Source: Microbulbifer sp. SAOS-129_SWC
Lineage (GTDB): Bacteria > Pseudomonadota > Gammaproteobacteria > Pseudomonadales > Cellvibrionaceae
Direction: 5' to 3'
Assembly (NCBI RefSeq): GCF_039696035.1
Contig: NZ_CP155567.1
Coordinates: forward strand, 3,591,001-3,655,000
Length of the DNA: 64,000 nucleotides
The first letter of the stretch is position 1. Each line of letters starts with the position of its first letter. Shown piece by piece: positions 26,685 to 36,100 of the stretch. The notes beneath the pieces are model-generated. The model ran no database searches. It worked only from the letters and a program-made list of their open reading frames with translations, and was not told the DNA's origin. Position numbers and translations under genes: made by a program.

Positions 26685-29042
26685 TCAGTCAGCCACTCCG
26701 AACAGGCCCAGCTGGCCATCCACCAGGCTGTCAAAATCCAGTTCTATAAAGGGCAATATGGCATCGGCCACTGGCTTGAGCTGCCTGTCGATATAGTGCT
26801 GGTAATCAATCGGCGACTGGTGGTGATCAATGGGCTCCGGGCCATTGAGGGTAATCATGTAACGAATCCAGCCCTTTTTCTGGTAGCGGGGTGCCAGCCC
26901 CTGCTGGCGACGCATATCATCCGCCAGCCGCGCCGCGCGCACATGGGGTGGCACGTTTTTTACGTATTGTTCCAGCTTGCGCCTGAGCCGCTTGCGGTAC
27001 ACCAGCTGCTCGTCCATGTCCCCGGCCCGAGTTTTCTCCACCGTCTCACGGATATAGTCGGACGGATCTTCACCCCGAAACACCATGGCGTAGAGTCGGG
27101 TCTGGAACTGCTTGGCCAGGGCAGTCCAGTCGCTGCGCACTGTTTCGAGGCCCTTGAATACCAGCTTTTCCTCGCCCCCTTTTATCACCAGGCCCGCATA
27201 GCGTTTCTTGGAGCCGGCCTCCGAGCCGCGAATGGTGGGCATCAAAAAGCGCTGGTAATGGGTTTCGAATTCCAGCTCCAATTCACATTCCAACGCCAAC
27301 TCTTCCTGGAGTTTGTGCTGCCAGCGTCCATTGATCTCGCTGGCCAGGCCCACGCCAATGACATCCGCCTGTTCGGGACTTGGCCGGCCGCTCAGCCACA
27401 CAAACGTGGAGTCGGTGTCGCCGTAGATGACCTGGTGGCCCAGCTCTTCTATCCAGCGCGCGGTCTGCTGCATGATCTCGTGTCCGCGCAGGGTAATGGA
27501 GCTGGCCAGGCGCGTGTCGTAAAAACGGCAGCCGCCGGAACCCAGCACGCCGTAGAAGGAGTTCATGATGATCTTGATCGCCTGGGAACGGGCGGCATCC
27601 TGCTCCCGCTTGGCGATGTCCCGCTGCGCCCAGAGGCTGGTAATGATGTCCGGCAGGAAATGCTTGTCACGGGAGAAGCGCGCACCGCGAAAACCGGGGA
27701 TGGCGTTCTCGTCTGCCAGGCCCTCAATCAAACCCATAGGGTCAATTTTGAAGGTGCGGATAATGCTGGGGTACAGGCTCTTGAAGTCCAGCACCAGCAC
27801 GTTGTCATACAGGCCCGGGCGGGAGTCCATCACATAGCCGCCGGGACTGGCCAGGCCACCGTCGGCCGGCAGATTGGGCGCCACATAGCGGCTGCGGTGC
27901 AGTCTGGGCAGGTAGAGATTGGTAAACGCCGCCACCGAGCCGCCGCTGCGGTCGAGCTCCAGGCCGGTGAGCTGGGCGCGCAGGCGCAGATAATCCAGCA
28001 ATCGGGTGTGCTGGAAAATGTCCCAGACCAGACGACAGTCTTCCAGGTTGTAGGCGGCCAGCTTGGGTTTGTTATGGCGAAAGTCGTGTTCGATCACCGC
28101 CAGGCGGTTGTCCACGTCTTCGGTGTCTTTGCCCCGGCCCAGCAGGGTCTGGGCCACGAACTCCAGGCTGAAGCTTTCGAAGTTGTAGGTGGCGCTCTTC
28201 AGTCCGTCGATGCCATCGAGAACCACCCGCCCCGGCAGCGTCACAAAGCCCTGGTTGCCTTCGCGGCCATCCCGCCAGCGCGCCTCGGCGCCACCGCGAC
28301 CGAGCTTCAGGCGCAGGCCATGGTGCGCGGCCCTTTTCAGCAGCAGCCGAAAGTCGAAGTCCACCACCGACCAGCCGATGATGATGTCCGGGTCCAGGCG
28401 CTGGAAGCTGGCCTCCAGTGCTTTGAGCAGGGCGCGCTCGTCATCCACCCAATGGATGGTGGTATCAGCGCTCTGTGGCTGGTCCTCCGCCAACCCCACC
28501 ATTAGCACCTCTTCCACACCGTGGCCGTAGAGGCCGATGGAATACAGCTCGCCCTGGCCGGAGCACTCCACGTCCAGGGACACCACGTTGAAATCCGGCT
28601 GTACCTCGGCGCCCTTGAGGCGAGCCTGCCGATATTCCGTATAGCCGTCTCTGGCCCGGGCCTGCCCTTCAAAGTAGAGGCCACCGCGGGCAAAGCGCTC
28701 CATCAGGTAGCGGTCGTGCAGGCGGAAATCCCCTTCCAGCACCTCGATGTCGCGATTTCGCAAAAGGGTCTGCGCGCGGCGGTGGCTATCGATGGTGGGA
28801 AAATACAGCATGGCCGCGTCTTTGCGGCCAAAGGTCTGAAAGCCCAGCTGCTGCCACTCGTGCGGCACGCCGGCCAGGGCCTCGGTCACCTGGGTCCGGT
28901 CTGCCACCCTTACCATAAACACGGGGCGCTCTCCTTCAATAACCAGCTTGGCCGGGCCCTCGGGGGTGGCCAGCCAGTAGTGAATGCAGGTGCTGCCGCG
29001 CTGGTCAAAGCTGTGACGGCTGAGGAGAAATCCTTGTGGCAA
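26685..29042 (-). CDS. polB: DNA polymerase II
   Basis: Family B DNA polymerase used in SOS-associated replication restart and translesion synthesis. 785 residues, close to E. coli Pol II (783) along its whole length: exonuclease motif SLDVECSGQGELYSIGLYG (Asp/Glu of Exo I), Exo II segment IIIGWSVVDFDFRLL, polymerase motif A DFKSLYPSII, motif B KIIMNSFYGVLGSGGCRF, motif C IYGDTDSTFVWL, and the QLGLF clamp-binding C terminus. The start is TTG 29042 (MPQGFLLSRHSFD aligns with MAQAGFILTRHW of E. coli). A LexA-like box lies about 50 bases upstream, so it should be DNA-damage inducible. Monocistronic. Confidence 0.96.
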   Translation of the reverse strand: MPQGFLLSRHSFDQRGSTCIHYWLATPEGPAKLVIEGERPVFMVRVADRTQVTEALAGVPHEWQQLGFQTFGRKDAAMLYFPTIDSHRRAQTLLRNRDIEVLEGDFRLHDRYLMERFARGGLYFEGQARARDGYTEYRQARLKGAEVQPDFNVVSLDVECSGQGELYSIGLYGHGVEEVLMVGLAEDQPQSADTTIHWVDDERALLKALEASFQRLDPDIIIGWSVVDFDFRLLLKRAAHHGLRLKLGRGGAEARWRDGREGNQGFVTLPGRVVLDGIDGLKSATYNFESFSLEFVAQTLLGRGKDTEDVDNRLAVIEHDFRHNKPKLAAYNLEDCRLVWDIFQHTRLLDYLRLRAQLTGLELDRSGGSVAAFTNLYLPRLHRSRYVAPNLPADGGLASPGGYVMDSRPGLYDNVLVLDFKSLYPSIIRTFKIDPMGLIEGLADENAIPGFRGARFSRDKHFLPDIITSLWAQRDIAKREQDAARSQAIKIIMNSFYGVLGSGGCRFYDTRLASSITLRGHEIMQQTARWIEELGHQVIYGDTDSTFVWLSGRPSPEQADVIGVGLASEINGRWQHKLQEELALECELELEFETHYQRFLMPTIRGSEAGSKKRYAGLVIKGGEEKLVFKGLETVRSDWTALAKQFQTRLYAMVFRGEDPSDYIRETVEKTRAGDMDEQLVYRKRLRRKLEQYVKNVPPHVRAARLADDMRRQQGLAPRYQKKGWIRYMITLNGPEPIDHHQSPIDYQHYIDRQLKPVADAILPFIELDFDSLVDGQLGLFGVAD

Positions 29043-29090
29043 GAGGCTCTTCTGGGTTATGGCTTGGGATGAAAGAATTGCGCCATTTTA

Positions 29091-29106
29091 CTGGATAAAT
29101 ACACAG
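29091..29106. promoter_or_regulatory. LexA (SOS) box upstream of polB
   Basis: CTGGATAAATACACAG has the CTG-N10-CAG pattern and AT-rich centre of gammaproteobacterial LexA boxes, extended as TACTG...CAGAT. Position -49 to -64 from the polB start fits repression. E. coli polB is SOS-controlled. Confidence 0.7.
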
Positions 29107-29132
29107 ATACCAGCCAGGGGCTGAGCGGACAT

Positions 29133-29157
29133 AAAAAAGGCGGGGCAAGGCCCCGCC
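29133..29157 (-). terminator. Intrinsic terminator of the metzincin gene
   Basis: Stem GGCGGGGC / GCCCCGCC with loop AAG; on the minus strand it is followed by T6. It lies 27 bases past the stop of the secreted metallopeptidase gene. Confidence 0.88.
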
Positions 29158-29183
29158 AGTCAAGCGTCAAGAGAGGTTACTCG

Positions 29184-31634
29184 TTATTGTTGTATGAAGT
29201 CGCAGCGACCCACTTCGGCACCGGCGGCAACCGCATCGCGCAGACCGCCGGGGAAGCCGACCTGCTCTGAAACGCCGCCGTTACAGACGTAGACCTGATT
29301 CATATCGATGTACCAGGAGTAGGAGATACCCGCGAGCCCACCGACCATTTCACTGCCTGAGGCATTGACGGCAATCGGGTTATCCAGCGGCAGGGATTCC
29401 ATCTCCACCACGCCCTGACGGTGCAGGAAGTCCGCGAGCGTCATCCAGCCCACGCCCTCGATCCAGAGTCCGCCGGCCAGGCCATAGCGGAAGCTGCCAG
29501 CGCGGCCAACGAGCACACTGCCATCGTCACTCATATCGAACACGCTCATCGGAATCGGACCCAGCGCGTCGTTGACACCGTCTTCGCCCAGTACATCGCA
29601 GTAGTTCATGCCGAAGAAGATAAAGGGCATATCCTTACACCAGCGCAGGGAACCGATATTGGTCACCGCATCCTGGCCCAGACCCTTGTAGGGATTCCAC
29701 AGCAGGACACCCTCGTCCGAACTCACCGCGACCTTGCTACCGTCAACGCTCGCTGCGTTGACCTCCCGGGCACCATAGGCGGTGGTAAGGTCGAGCAGCG
29801 GCCCCTCATCCACCCAGGCCACAGCTCTGCGGAATGAGTTGTTGCCGAGCACTACGCGGCCATTGCCGGAAATACCCTGAGCGCGGACGAACTGCGTCTT
29901 GCTGACATCCAGGGAGGAAGTATCCAGCTCACGCATGCCACCCTTGGCATCCCAGATAAACGGCACGATTTCTCCTTTGAAAGAACCCTGGCAGACACCG
30001 TCGCCATCGACGTCCTTGTAAGCCAGGCCCACGGCGGTTTTAGCCGAATCGTCCATGGCCCAGCCACTGGCCGCGGAAACACCGCTCACGGAACTGCCGC
30101 CGCAGGAGTTGCCGTTCAGGTCGCCCAGCGGCGTGACATGGGTTTCGCTCCAGATCGCGGGCTCCTGAATGCCATTGCCGGTGAAGTCTTTATCGACCAG
30201 CATTTTCTTGCCATTGCGGCTCAGGGCACCGTTACCCGTCGGAGTAAAGTCCGGAGGCAGGACTTTAAAGCCCTTGGTGGCATCCCACAGGAAAGCGGTT
30301 TTCCCTCCGGCCATACCCGCGCCAATCTTGCCGTTCTTGGCCAAATCCGTCACAAACGCGGACACCAGCGGCGTAACCTGGACCCCTTTGTCGAAGCCGT
30401 TGAAGTAGAAATCCGCCTCTTTGGTCACACCGGCCTCGGCGAGAATCGGTGTCGCGTCGCAGACATCGTCAGTCAGTGGATCGCTGCTTTCCGCGGCATT
30501 CCAGTACTCCTGCTGCGAAACCAGTCTCTGTGGCGTGGCCGGATAACCGCCGGCATAAATCGGCTCGATATACACAACGTACTCTTCGCCGGGCTTCAGG
30601 TTATGGATGGTGTAACGACCATCCGGCCCGACCTGCCCCTGGGTGGCGGCGCCAGTCATATTGGAAACCGCATCGAACAGCGGGTTGTTGACGTTGCGCG
30701 CGATCACATTGACACCGCTGTACTCGGTGGTGCCATCCTTCAGGCGCAGGACACCGGTGATAGTGCCGGTGGAGGAGGCGTAATCGCTGGTGGGGTAGAT
30801 ATCGGAAATCGCCGCCATATCGTCGGTGATATCCACAGTGCTCTGCTCGATACCGCCCTGACCGTTGTGGCTGATAAACGGAAACATGGTTTCGATAATC
30901 GCCGGATCGGCATTGTTGGCGCCGTAAGCTGCCGGGTAGTCATAGCGGTGAATCGGCTCGACGCCACAGCCGGGGACACCCGGATATTTGGGCGCGTAGG
31001 TGTAGCTCATATACGCCAGGGAGCCATTGACCTGCGAGTGCGACAGGTTGATCGCATGACCGAACTCGTGGGTAAACACACCGCCGATCTGCTTGCCCTC
31101 GGTATCGGTTTCATAAACGTTCCAGCCATTCATCACCGCGGTGGCCTCGATGATATGGCCATTGCCGTCGCTGAACTCCGGGAAGGCAATACCCAGTACA
31201 GACTGCTTCGGCACACCGAAGTAGTTCTCAAGAATCGAGCCGTCGGTATCGTAGAGTACCCAGAATCCGTAACCGTTTTCCTTGCCGTAAATTTCCCCGG
31301 CATTGGCACCAGTTACATCCGCGATGCCGATCTTCTCTTCGATGGTGCCCTGAATGGTGGCGGCAAACGTGGAAGTCGGAACGTCGCTCCAGGATTTAAA
31401 CGCGTGCGCGGTAATACCGTTGGCTTGTTCGATGGTGAGGAACGGGGTTTCCCCATCGTGATCGAGCGTAAACGCGGCACCGCCATCGGTATAGACCGGA
31501 ATCGGGCCATTGCTCATATCCCAACGCAGCGGCTGCGGATTATCGCCTTCGGTCAGGTACAGGGGGCCTGCCGCCTGTGCCATACCGGCAGACATGGCGA
31601 GGGCAATACTGAGGGAGAGTCTGATCTTTTTCAT
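29184..31634 (-). CDS. Secreted metzincin-type metallopeptidase
   Basis: 816-residue exported protein. Signal peptide MKKIRLSLSIALAMSAGMAQA, then a peptidase region with HEFGHAINLSH (residues 189-199), the metzincin zinc motif HExxHxxxxxH, and a Met-turn candidate YMSYTYAP (208-215). The residue usually Gly after the second His spacing is Asn196. Next comes a carboxypeptidase-regulatory-like beta-sandwich (about 285-360; DGRYTIHNLKPGEEYVVYI), and a C-terminal set of repeats with FIWDAKGGMRELD and VAVSSDEGVLLWNPYKG, resembling extracellular HAF/beta-propeller repeats. Its ATG overlaps the TAA of the upstream secreted-protein gene (TAATG), so translation is coupled. The substrate is unknown; a two-component system lies just upstream. 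Confidence 0.8.
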   Translation of the reverse strand: MKKIRLSLSIALAMSAGMAQAAGPLYLTEGDNPQPLRWDMSNGPIPVYTDGGAAFTLDHDGETPFLTIEQANGITAHAFKSWSDVPTSTFAATIQGTIEEKIGIADVTGANAGEIYGKENGYGFWVLYDTDGSILENYFGVPKQSVLGIAFPEFSDGNGHIIEATAVMNGWNVYETDTEGKQIGGVFTHEFGHAINLSHSQVNGSLAYMSYTYAPKYPGVPGCGVEPIHRYDYPAAYGANNADPAIIETMFPFISHNGQGGIEQSTVDITDDMAAISDIYPTSDYASSTGTITGVLRLKDGTTEYSGVNVIARNVNNPLFDAVSNMTGAATQGQVGPDGRYTIHNLKPGEEYVVYIEPIYAGGYPATPQRLVSQQEYWNAAESSDPLTDDVCDATPILAEAGVTKEADFYFNGFDKGVQVTPLVSAFVTDLAKNGKIGAGMAGGKTAFLWDATKGFKVLPPDFTPTGNGALSRNGKKMLVDKDFTGNGIQEPAIWSETHVTPLGDLNGNSCGGSSVSGVSAASGWAMDDSAKTAVGLAYKDVDGDGVCQGSFKGEIVPFIWDAKGGMRELDTSSLDVSKTQFVRAQGISGNGRVVLGNNSFRRAVAWVDEGPLLDLTTAYGAREVNAASVDGSKVAVSSDEGVLLWNPYKGLGQDAVTNIGSLRWCKDMPFIFFGMNYCDVLGEDGVNDALGPIPMSVFDMSDDGSVLVGRAGSFRYGLAGGLWIEGVGWMTLADFLHRQGVVEMESLPLDNPIAVNASGSEMVGGLAGISYSWYIDMNQVYVCNGGVSEQVGFPGGLRDAVAAGAEVGRCDFIQQ

Positions 31635-32275
31635 TATTTCATCTCCCCTTTGCCGATCCAGTTTTCAGAAACCGCGCGACCCACCAGGTCCATAAATTCG
31701 GCCGCGTCCACCGCGCCCGGCTGGGTCATCATGTTCTGCTGTTCCGGGCTCAACAGCTGCTGGTCAATTTCAACCCCGTCGAACAAACCGTAATTATTGA
31801 ATTCGTTGATCAGCTTGCCGTTGACCATTTTCAGCTTGCCCTGTGCCATACCTGCGGTGGTCTGCAGGCCGGTCTGGGTGGCTTTTTTGTACATAAATGC
31901 AACCACATACTCACCCTCATTCCAGCGCGGGAAGCCCTCGGGGGTGACGGCCAGCATCTGGTGTCCGTTGGCCATGGTGCGCGGCTTGAGCAGGCCGAAC
32001 TGGCGGAAGGTGTATTCACTGCCCTCCTTCACTTTGCCCTTGGCGGTACTGCCAACCTGGATGGTGACTTCGGTAAAAGGAATCCCCGCAGCATCGATAC
32101 CGTCGGTCACGCTTTTTACGTTGCCGGCCACGATGGATTCCGAGCTCTGGATAAGCTGGGTAAGGTTTTGGGACTTGAGCTTCATAGCGTTGGCCATGGG
32201 TACAACCAGCATGACCATCGCCGCGGCGAGCAGTGCAGCAAATGGCTTGCGGCACCGTTGGAGACGTGCAATCAC
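31634..32275 (-). CDS. Secreted partner protein of the metzincin, unknown family
   Basis: 213-residue exported protein. GTG 32275 is chosen because GAGGAAG lies seven bases upstream and the signal peptide (IARLQRCRKPFAALLAAAMV core, cleavage near ANA-MK) starts there; the frame is open to 32356. The mature part has a segment like a secreted OB or beta-sandwich protein (IVAGNVKSVTDGID, TEVTIQVGSTAKGKVKEG, GEYVVAFMYKK). I do not recognise the family. Its stop overlaps the start of the metallopeptidase gene, suggesting an inhibitor, chaperone or substrate-delivery partner; that role is inference. A Crp-like site and a GGGG-AAT-CCCC palindrome lie about 110-150 bases upstream. Confidence 0.72.
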   Translation of the reverse strand: MIARLQRCRKPFAALLAAAMVMLVVPMANAMKLKSQNLTQLIQSSESIVAGNVKSVTDGIDAAGIPFTEVTIQVGSTAKGKVKEGSEYTFRQFGLLKPRTMANGHQMLAVTPEGFPRWNEGEYVVAFMYKKATQTGLQTTAGMAQGKLKMVNGKLINEFNNYGLFDGVEIDQQLLSPEQQNMMTQPGAVDAAEFMDLVGRAVSENWIGKGEMK

Positions 32276-32386
32276 AATGACTTCCTCTCTTATTATGGAT
32301 AGGTCGGTCAGAGCCCGGCTGCCGGAGCAAACCGGACTTCTGTTGGACCAATCCACAGTAAAGAGAGAAGCGCCCGGCGGGATATC

Positions 32387-32397
32387 GGGGAATCCCC
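32387..32397. promoter_or_regulatory. Near-symmetric GGGGAATCCCC site
   Basis: GGGG-AAT-CCCC about 112 bases upstream of the secreted-protein start. It is a candidate binding site for the neighbouring LuxR-type response regulator; the only support is symmetry and position. Confidence 0.35.
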
Positions 32398-32411
32398 TAT
32401 ATTCAGCCCGG

Positions 32412-32427
32412 CGTGAACCAAATCACA
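32412..32427. promoter_or_regulatory. Crp-like site upstream of the secreted pair
   Basis: CGTGAACCAAATCACA (minus strand TGTGATTTGGTTCACG) matches the TGTGA-N6-TCACA consensus at 9 of 10 fixed positions. It lies about 140 bases upstream of the secreted-protein gene. Confidence 0.6.
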
Positions 32428-32480
32428 CAATCATTTATCGAGCGTACTAAGTCGGTGCATGCTTCCGCGCCCCTGCCCCA

Positions 32481-33152
32481 TCAAAGTTCAGAGGAAATCA
32501 GCCCCACGCGAATCGCGAAACGCACCAGCCCCGGCACATGGTGAATCCCCAATCTCTCCATCAACTGGGCACGGTGCGCTTCCACGGTTTTGACACTGAC
32601 GTTCAGTTCCGCGGCAATTTCCCGCGGACCGTGGCCCTCGGCAATTAACTGCAGAATTTGCCGCTGGCGTGGCGTCAGGATCTCCAGTACGGATTCGTTG
32701 CGCTGCGCACTGTCGGCAAAGCGTGCGATGATTTCCGGGTCCAGCGCGGAACAGAGGTAAGTGCGACCGGAAAATACCGAGGCCAGCGCCGTGGCCAGCT
32801 CATCGAAAGCGGAATCCTTCAGCAGGTAACCGGCGGCGCCGGAGTGCAGTGCGCGGGCGACATATTCCGGCCCCTCGTGCATGGAAAGCATCAGCACATG
32901 TATCTGTGGATATGCCTGGCGCAGTTGCCTGGCTACTTCCAGCCCATTGAGCCCCGGCAGGGAGATATCCAGCAGAACGATGTCCGGCAATTCATGCCGG
33001 GCAATGTCCAGCGCCTCCAGGCCGTTGCCGCATTCGCTGACCACCCTGATGCCCGGCATGTCGTCCAGCAGTGCCCGCATCCCCGCGCGCATCAATCCGT
33101 GGTCGTCGACCAGCAGGATGCGCTTTTCTCCGGTGTGTTGTTCGCTATTCAT
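32481..33152 (-). CDS. NarL/FixJ-type response regulator
   Basis: 223-residue transcription factor: receiver domain (residues 10-125) with DD at 16-17, phospho-acceptor Asp62 (IVLLDISLPG) and Lys in LLKDSAF; LuxR-type HTH (about 158-205; LTPRQRQILQLIAEGHGPREIA, VKTVEAHRAQLM split across the helix). Its ATG overlaps the kinase stop by four bases (ATGA), so the pair is translationally coupled and almost surely cognate. The next genes downstream, after a 205-base gap with candidate control sites, encode the secreted protein and metzincin, the most likely targets. Confidence 0.93.
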   Translation of the reverse strand: MNSEQHTGEKRILLVDDHGLMRAGMRALLDDMPGIRVVSECGNGLEALDIARHELPDIVLLDISLPGLNGLEVARQLRQAYPQIHVLMLSMHEGPEYVARALHSGAAGYLLKDSAFDELATALASVFSGRTYLCSALDPEIIARFADSAQRNESVLEILTPRQRQILQLIAEGHGPREIAAELNVSVKTVEAHRAQLMERLGIHHVPGLVRFAIRVGLISSEL

Positions 33153-36100
33153 AGAGGAATCACTGCCGTAATGCGGCTGCCGCTACCGGGAGACGCATCG
33201 AGCGCCAGGGTACCGCCGAAACCGTGTACCCGCTCCTGCATCCCCAGCAGGCCGAGGTGCTCGCCACGCTTGACCCGCTGCCAGACGTCGGCGGGTTCGA
33301 AGCCGCAGCCATCGTCTTCGATCAACAACTGCAGCGCGTTATCGAGGCGCCGCAGTGTCACAGTGATCTGCGACGCCCCGGCGTGGCGCAACACATTGTT
33401 GACCGCTTCCTGCACGAGGCGAAACGCCACCGTGCGAATATCGCGGGTCACATCGTCGAAGTCACTGTCCGCATGGAAGTCGATGTCGACAGCCGCGCGG
33501 TCTCCCAGCGAACGCAGAAACACCTTCAGCGCCTCGACCAGCCCCGCGTCATCCAGCAGCGGGGGCCGCAGACTCAGGGAGATATTGCGCACCTGGCGGA
33601 TCATGCTATCGAGCATCGTCACCGATTCCCGCAGCCGCCCCTGCTCGCCGGTGTCGTTGGCCGCGCGGGCGACCCGCTGCAGGTTGATCTTGGCCGCGGT
33701 CAGCGTCTGACCCAGCTCGTCGTGCAACTCCCGCGCAATTTGCTGACGCTGGTCTTCCCGGGCGGAATGCAGCCGTGCGGTCAGGTGGCGCAGGCCCGCG
33801 TGCGCATCTGCCAGGTCTTCACGGCTCTCTTCGGCCTGTTGCAACGCCGCTTCTTTCTGCCGGCGCAGCTCTTCCAGCTGCGCATTGCGCCGCCGCAGCC
33901 CGCGCAGGCGATAGTGGTGCAGCGCGCCGCCCAGCAGTAACAGCAGTAGCACCGCGCCACTGCGAAACCAGTTTGTCATCCACCAGGGCGGGACCACCTC
34001 CAGCGCCAGCGGCGGTGACTGGCCCCATCTGCCAAACACGTCGCGACCGCGCACACTCAACTGGTGGTGGCCCGGCGACAGCTCCAGCAGCGTGAGTTCG
34101 CGGCGGCTGCCCAGTGGGCGCCACGCCTCGTCGGCGGCGAGGCGATACTGGTACTCGTGCCGCCCCTGGGCAAAATCCAGCGCGGCAAACGTAAAGGACA
34201 GCATCTCGCCCCAGTTGCTGCGCACACTCTGCAGTGCCGCCGCCGAACGGGTGCTGATCGCATCGCCGCGCGCTGCGCGGGACAGATCCACCAGGCGTAC
34301 CGGACTGGGCGCGCGCGGGGACATCGGCGTACCTGCGGGAATGCGCACCAGGCCACCAAGTCCGCCAAAATACAGAAACTGGCGATCGCGCGTCGCCGTG
34401 CGCGAATTGAAATGGGTGACGGGCAGGCCGCTTTCCGCTACGTGATTGACCACTGCCCCCGAGCGCGGCTGCAGGCGCGACAGCCCCTGGCGCGTACTCA
34501 ACCACAGCGAACCGTCATCGTCCTCGACGATGCCCATGATGCTGTCACTCAACAGCCCATCCCGCTGGGTCCAGCGCTGAACCAGTTGCAGCCGGTCGCC
34601 GTCGGCAGCCAGTTGGTGCAGGCCGCCACCATCGGTACCCACCCAGATAGCACCGCGTGCGCCGCGGTGCAGCGCGGTGACATTGTGTTGCCCGAGCCCT
34701 TCGGCGCGACCGAAGCGGCGACAGTGCCAGGGATTGGTGCGGCACAGGTTGAGTCCACTGGAGCGGGTTCCCACCAGCAGCCGGCCATCGTCGAGGGCCG
34801 TCAACGTGGAGATGTAATTGCCGCTCAGGGAATCGGGACGCTGCGGGTCGTGGGCAAAAGATTCGAAACGATCTTTTCCCGCGGGCAGATGATATAAACC
34901 GCTGCCACCGACTCCGACCCACAGGGTACCGGAGCGGTCTTCCAGCACGCTGGTGACATAACCCGGCCCCAGCCCCACACCGGAATCCGCATCGATCAGC
35001 TGGCGTTCGCTACCGTCCGCATTGAGCGTCCACAGGCCGTGGTTGGAGCCCGCCAGCAGGCTGCGGTCGCTGCGCCGCGTCACTGCCAGTATCCCGTCGG
35101 TCCACAGCGCGTCCTCACTGCCGGACAATTTCCCCGCGCGCGCACCACCGGGGGCGAGTGGCTGCAAACCGCCGCCAAAGGTTCCGACCCAGCCGGGGCC
35201 GGCTGTGGCCGGCGCCAGAATCGCCGTCACATTACTGTTGCGCAATTGACCGGACTGGTCACCGGGGGCCACGAGCGTATACCGCTGCTGCTGCAGCCGC
35301 GCCAGGTAGACGCCGCTGCCCCAGGTACCGACAAAGATACTGTCGCCACTGATATGCACGGACAATTGCGGCAGCGTCGGCAGCTGACCTTCCGCGCCCA
35401 GCGGTTGCGGATTGGCCGACTCAATGTCGCCAGAGGCAGGATCCAAAACCAGCACCCCCCGCCCCATCGTCGTCATCCACAGGCGTCCGCGCGGTCCCCA
35501 GGCCATGGCGGTGATGGTCGGCTGGGCTTCGGCACCGGACGTAATGGGAACCAGGCTGGCGCGGCCGCTGGCGGTATCCACATGGACCAGCCCCTGCCGG
35601 GTGCCCGCATACAGACTGTGGGCGCCGTGCCTGGCCAGCGCAAAAACGCTGTTAAGCGCATCGGCGCCAGCCGTCAGCCTGGCCAGGTCGAAATGGGCGA
35701 AGCCCCGACGCCCCTTCTGCCACAGATCCACACCGCCACCGAGGGTCGCAACCCAGATGCGCTCGCCGCCGTCGGCCAGCACGTCATAGACATAATCCTG
35801 CGCGAGCGAGCGGGGATCGGCGGGGTCGTGGCGGAACCGCTGCACGGTGCCATCGGCGGGGTTGACGCGATTGAGGCCGATCTGGCTGCCGGCCCAGAGC
35901 ATCCCGTCGCCGTCCTGGGCCATGCCGTAGATGCTGTCGTGACTGAGGGTGTGGGGATCGGTGGCGCTGTGGCGGAAATGGCGGAAATTGCCGCTGCGCG
36001 GATCGTAGCGGCTGAGCCCGGCGGTGTTGGTGGCCACCCAGATATAGCCGTCGCGGTCTTCGAACAGCGCGCGCAGGTCCGCATCTGGCAGTGCGCGGTC

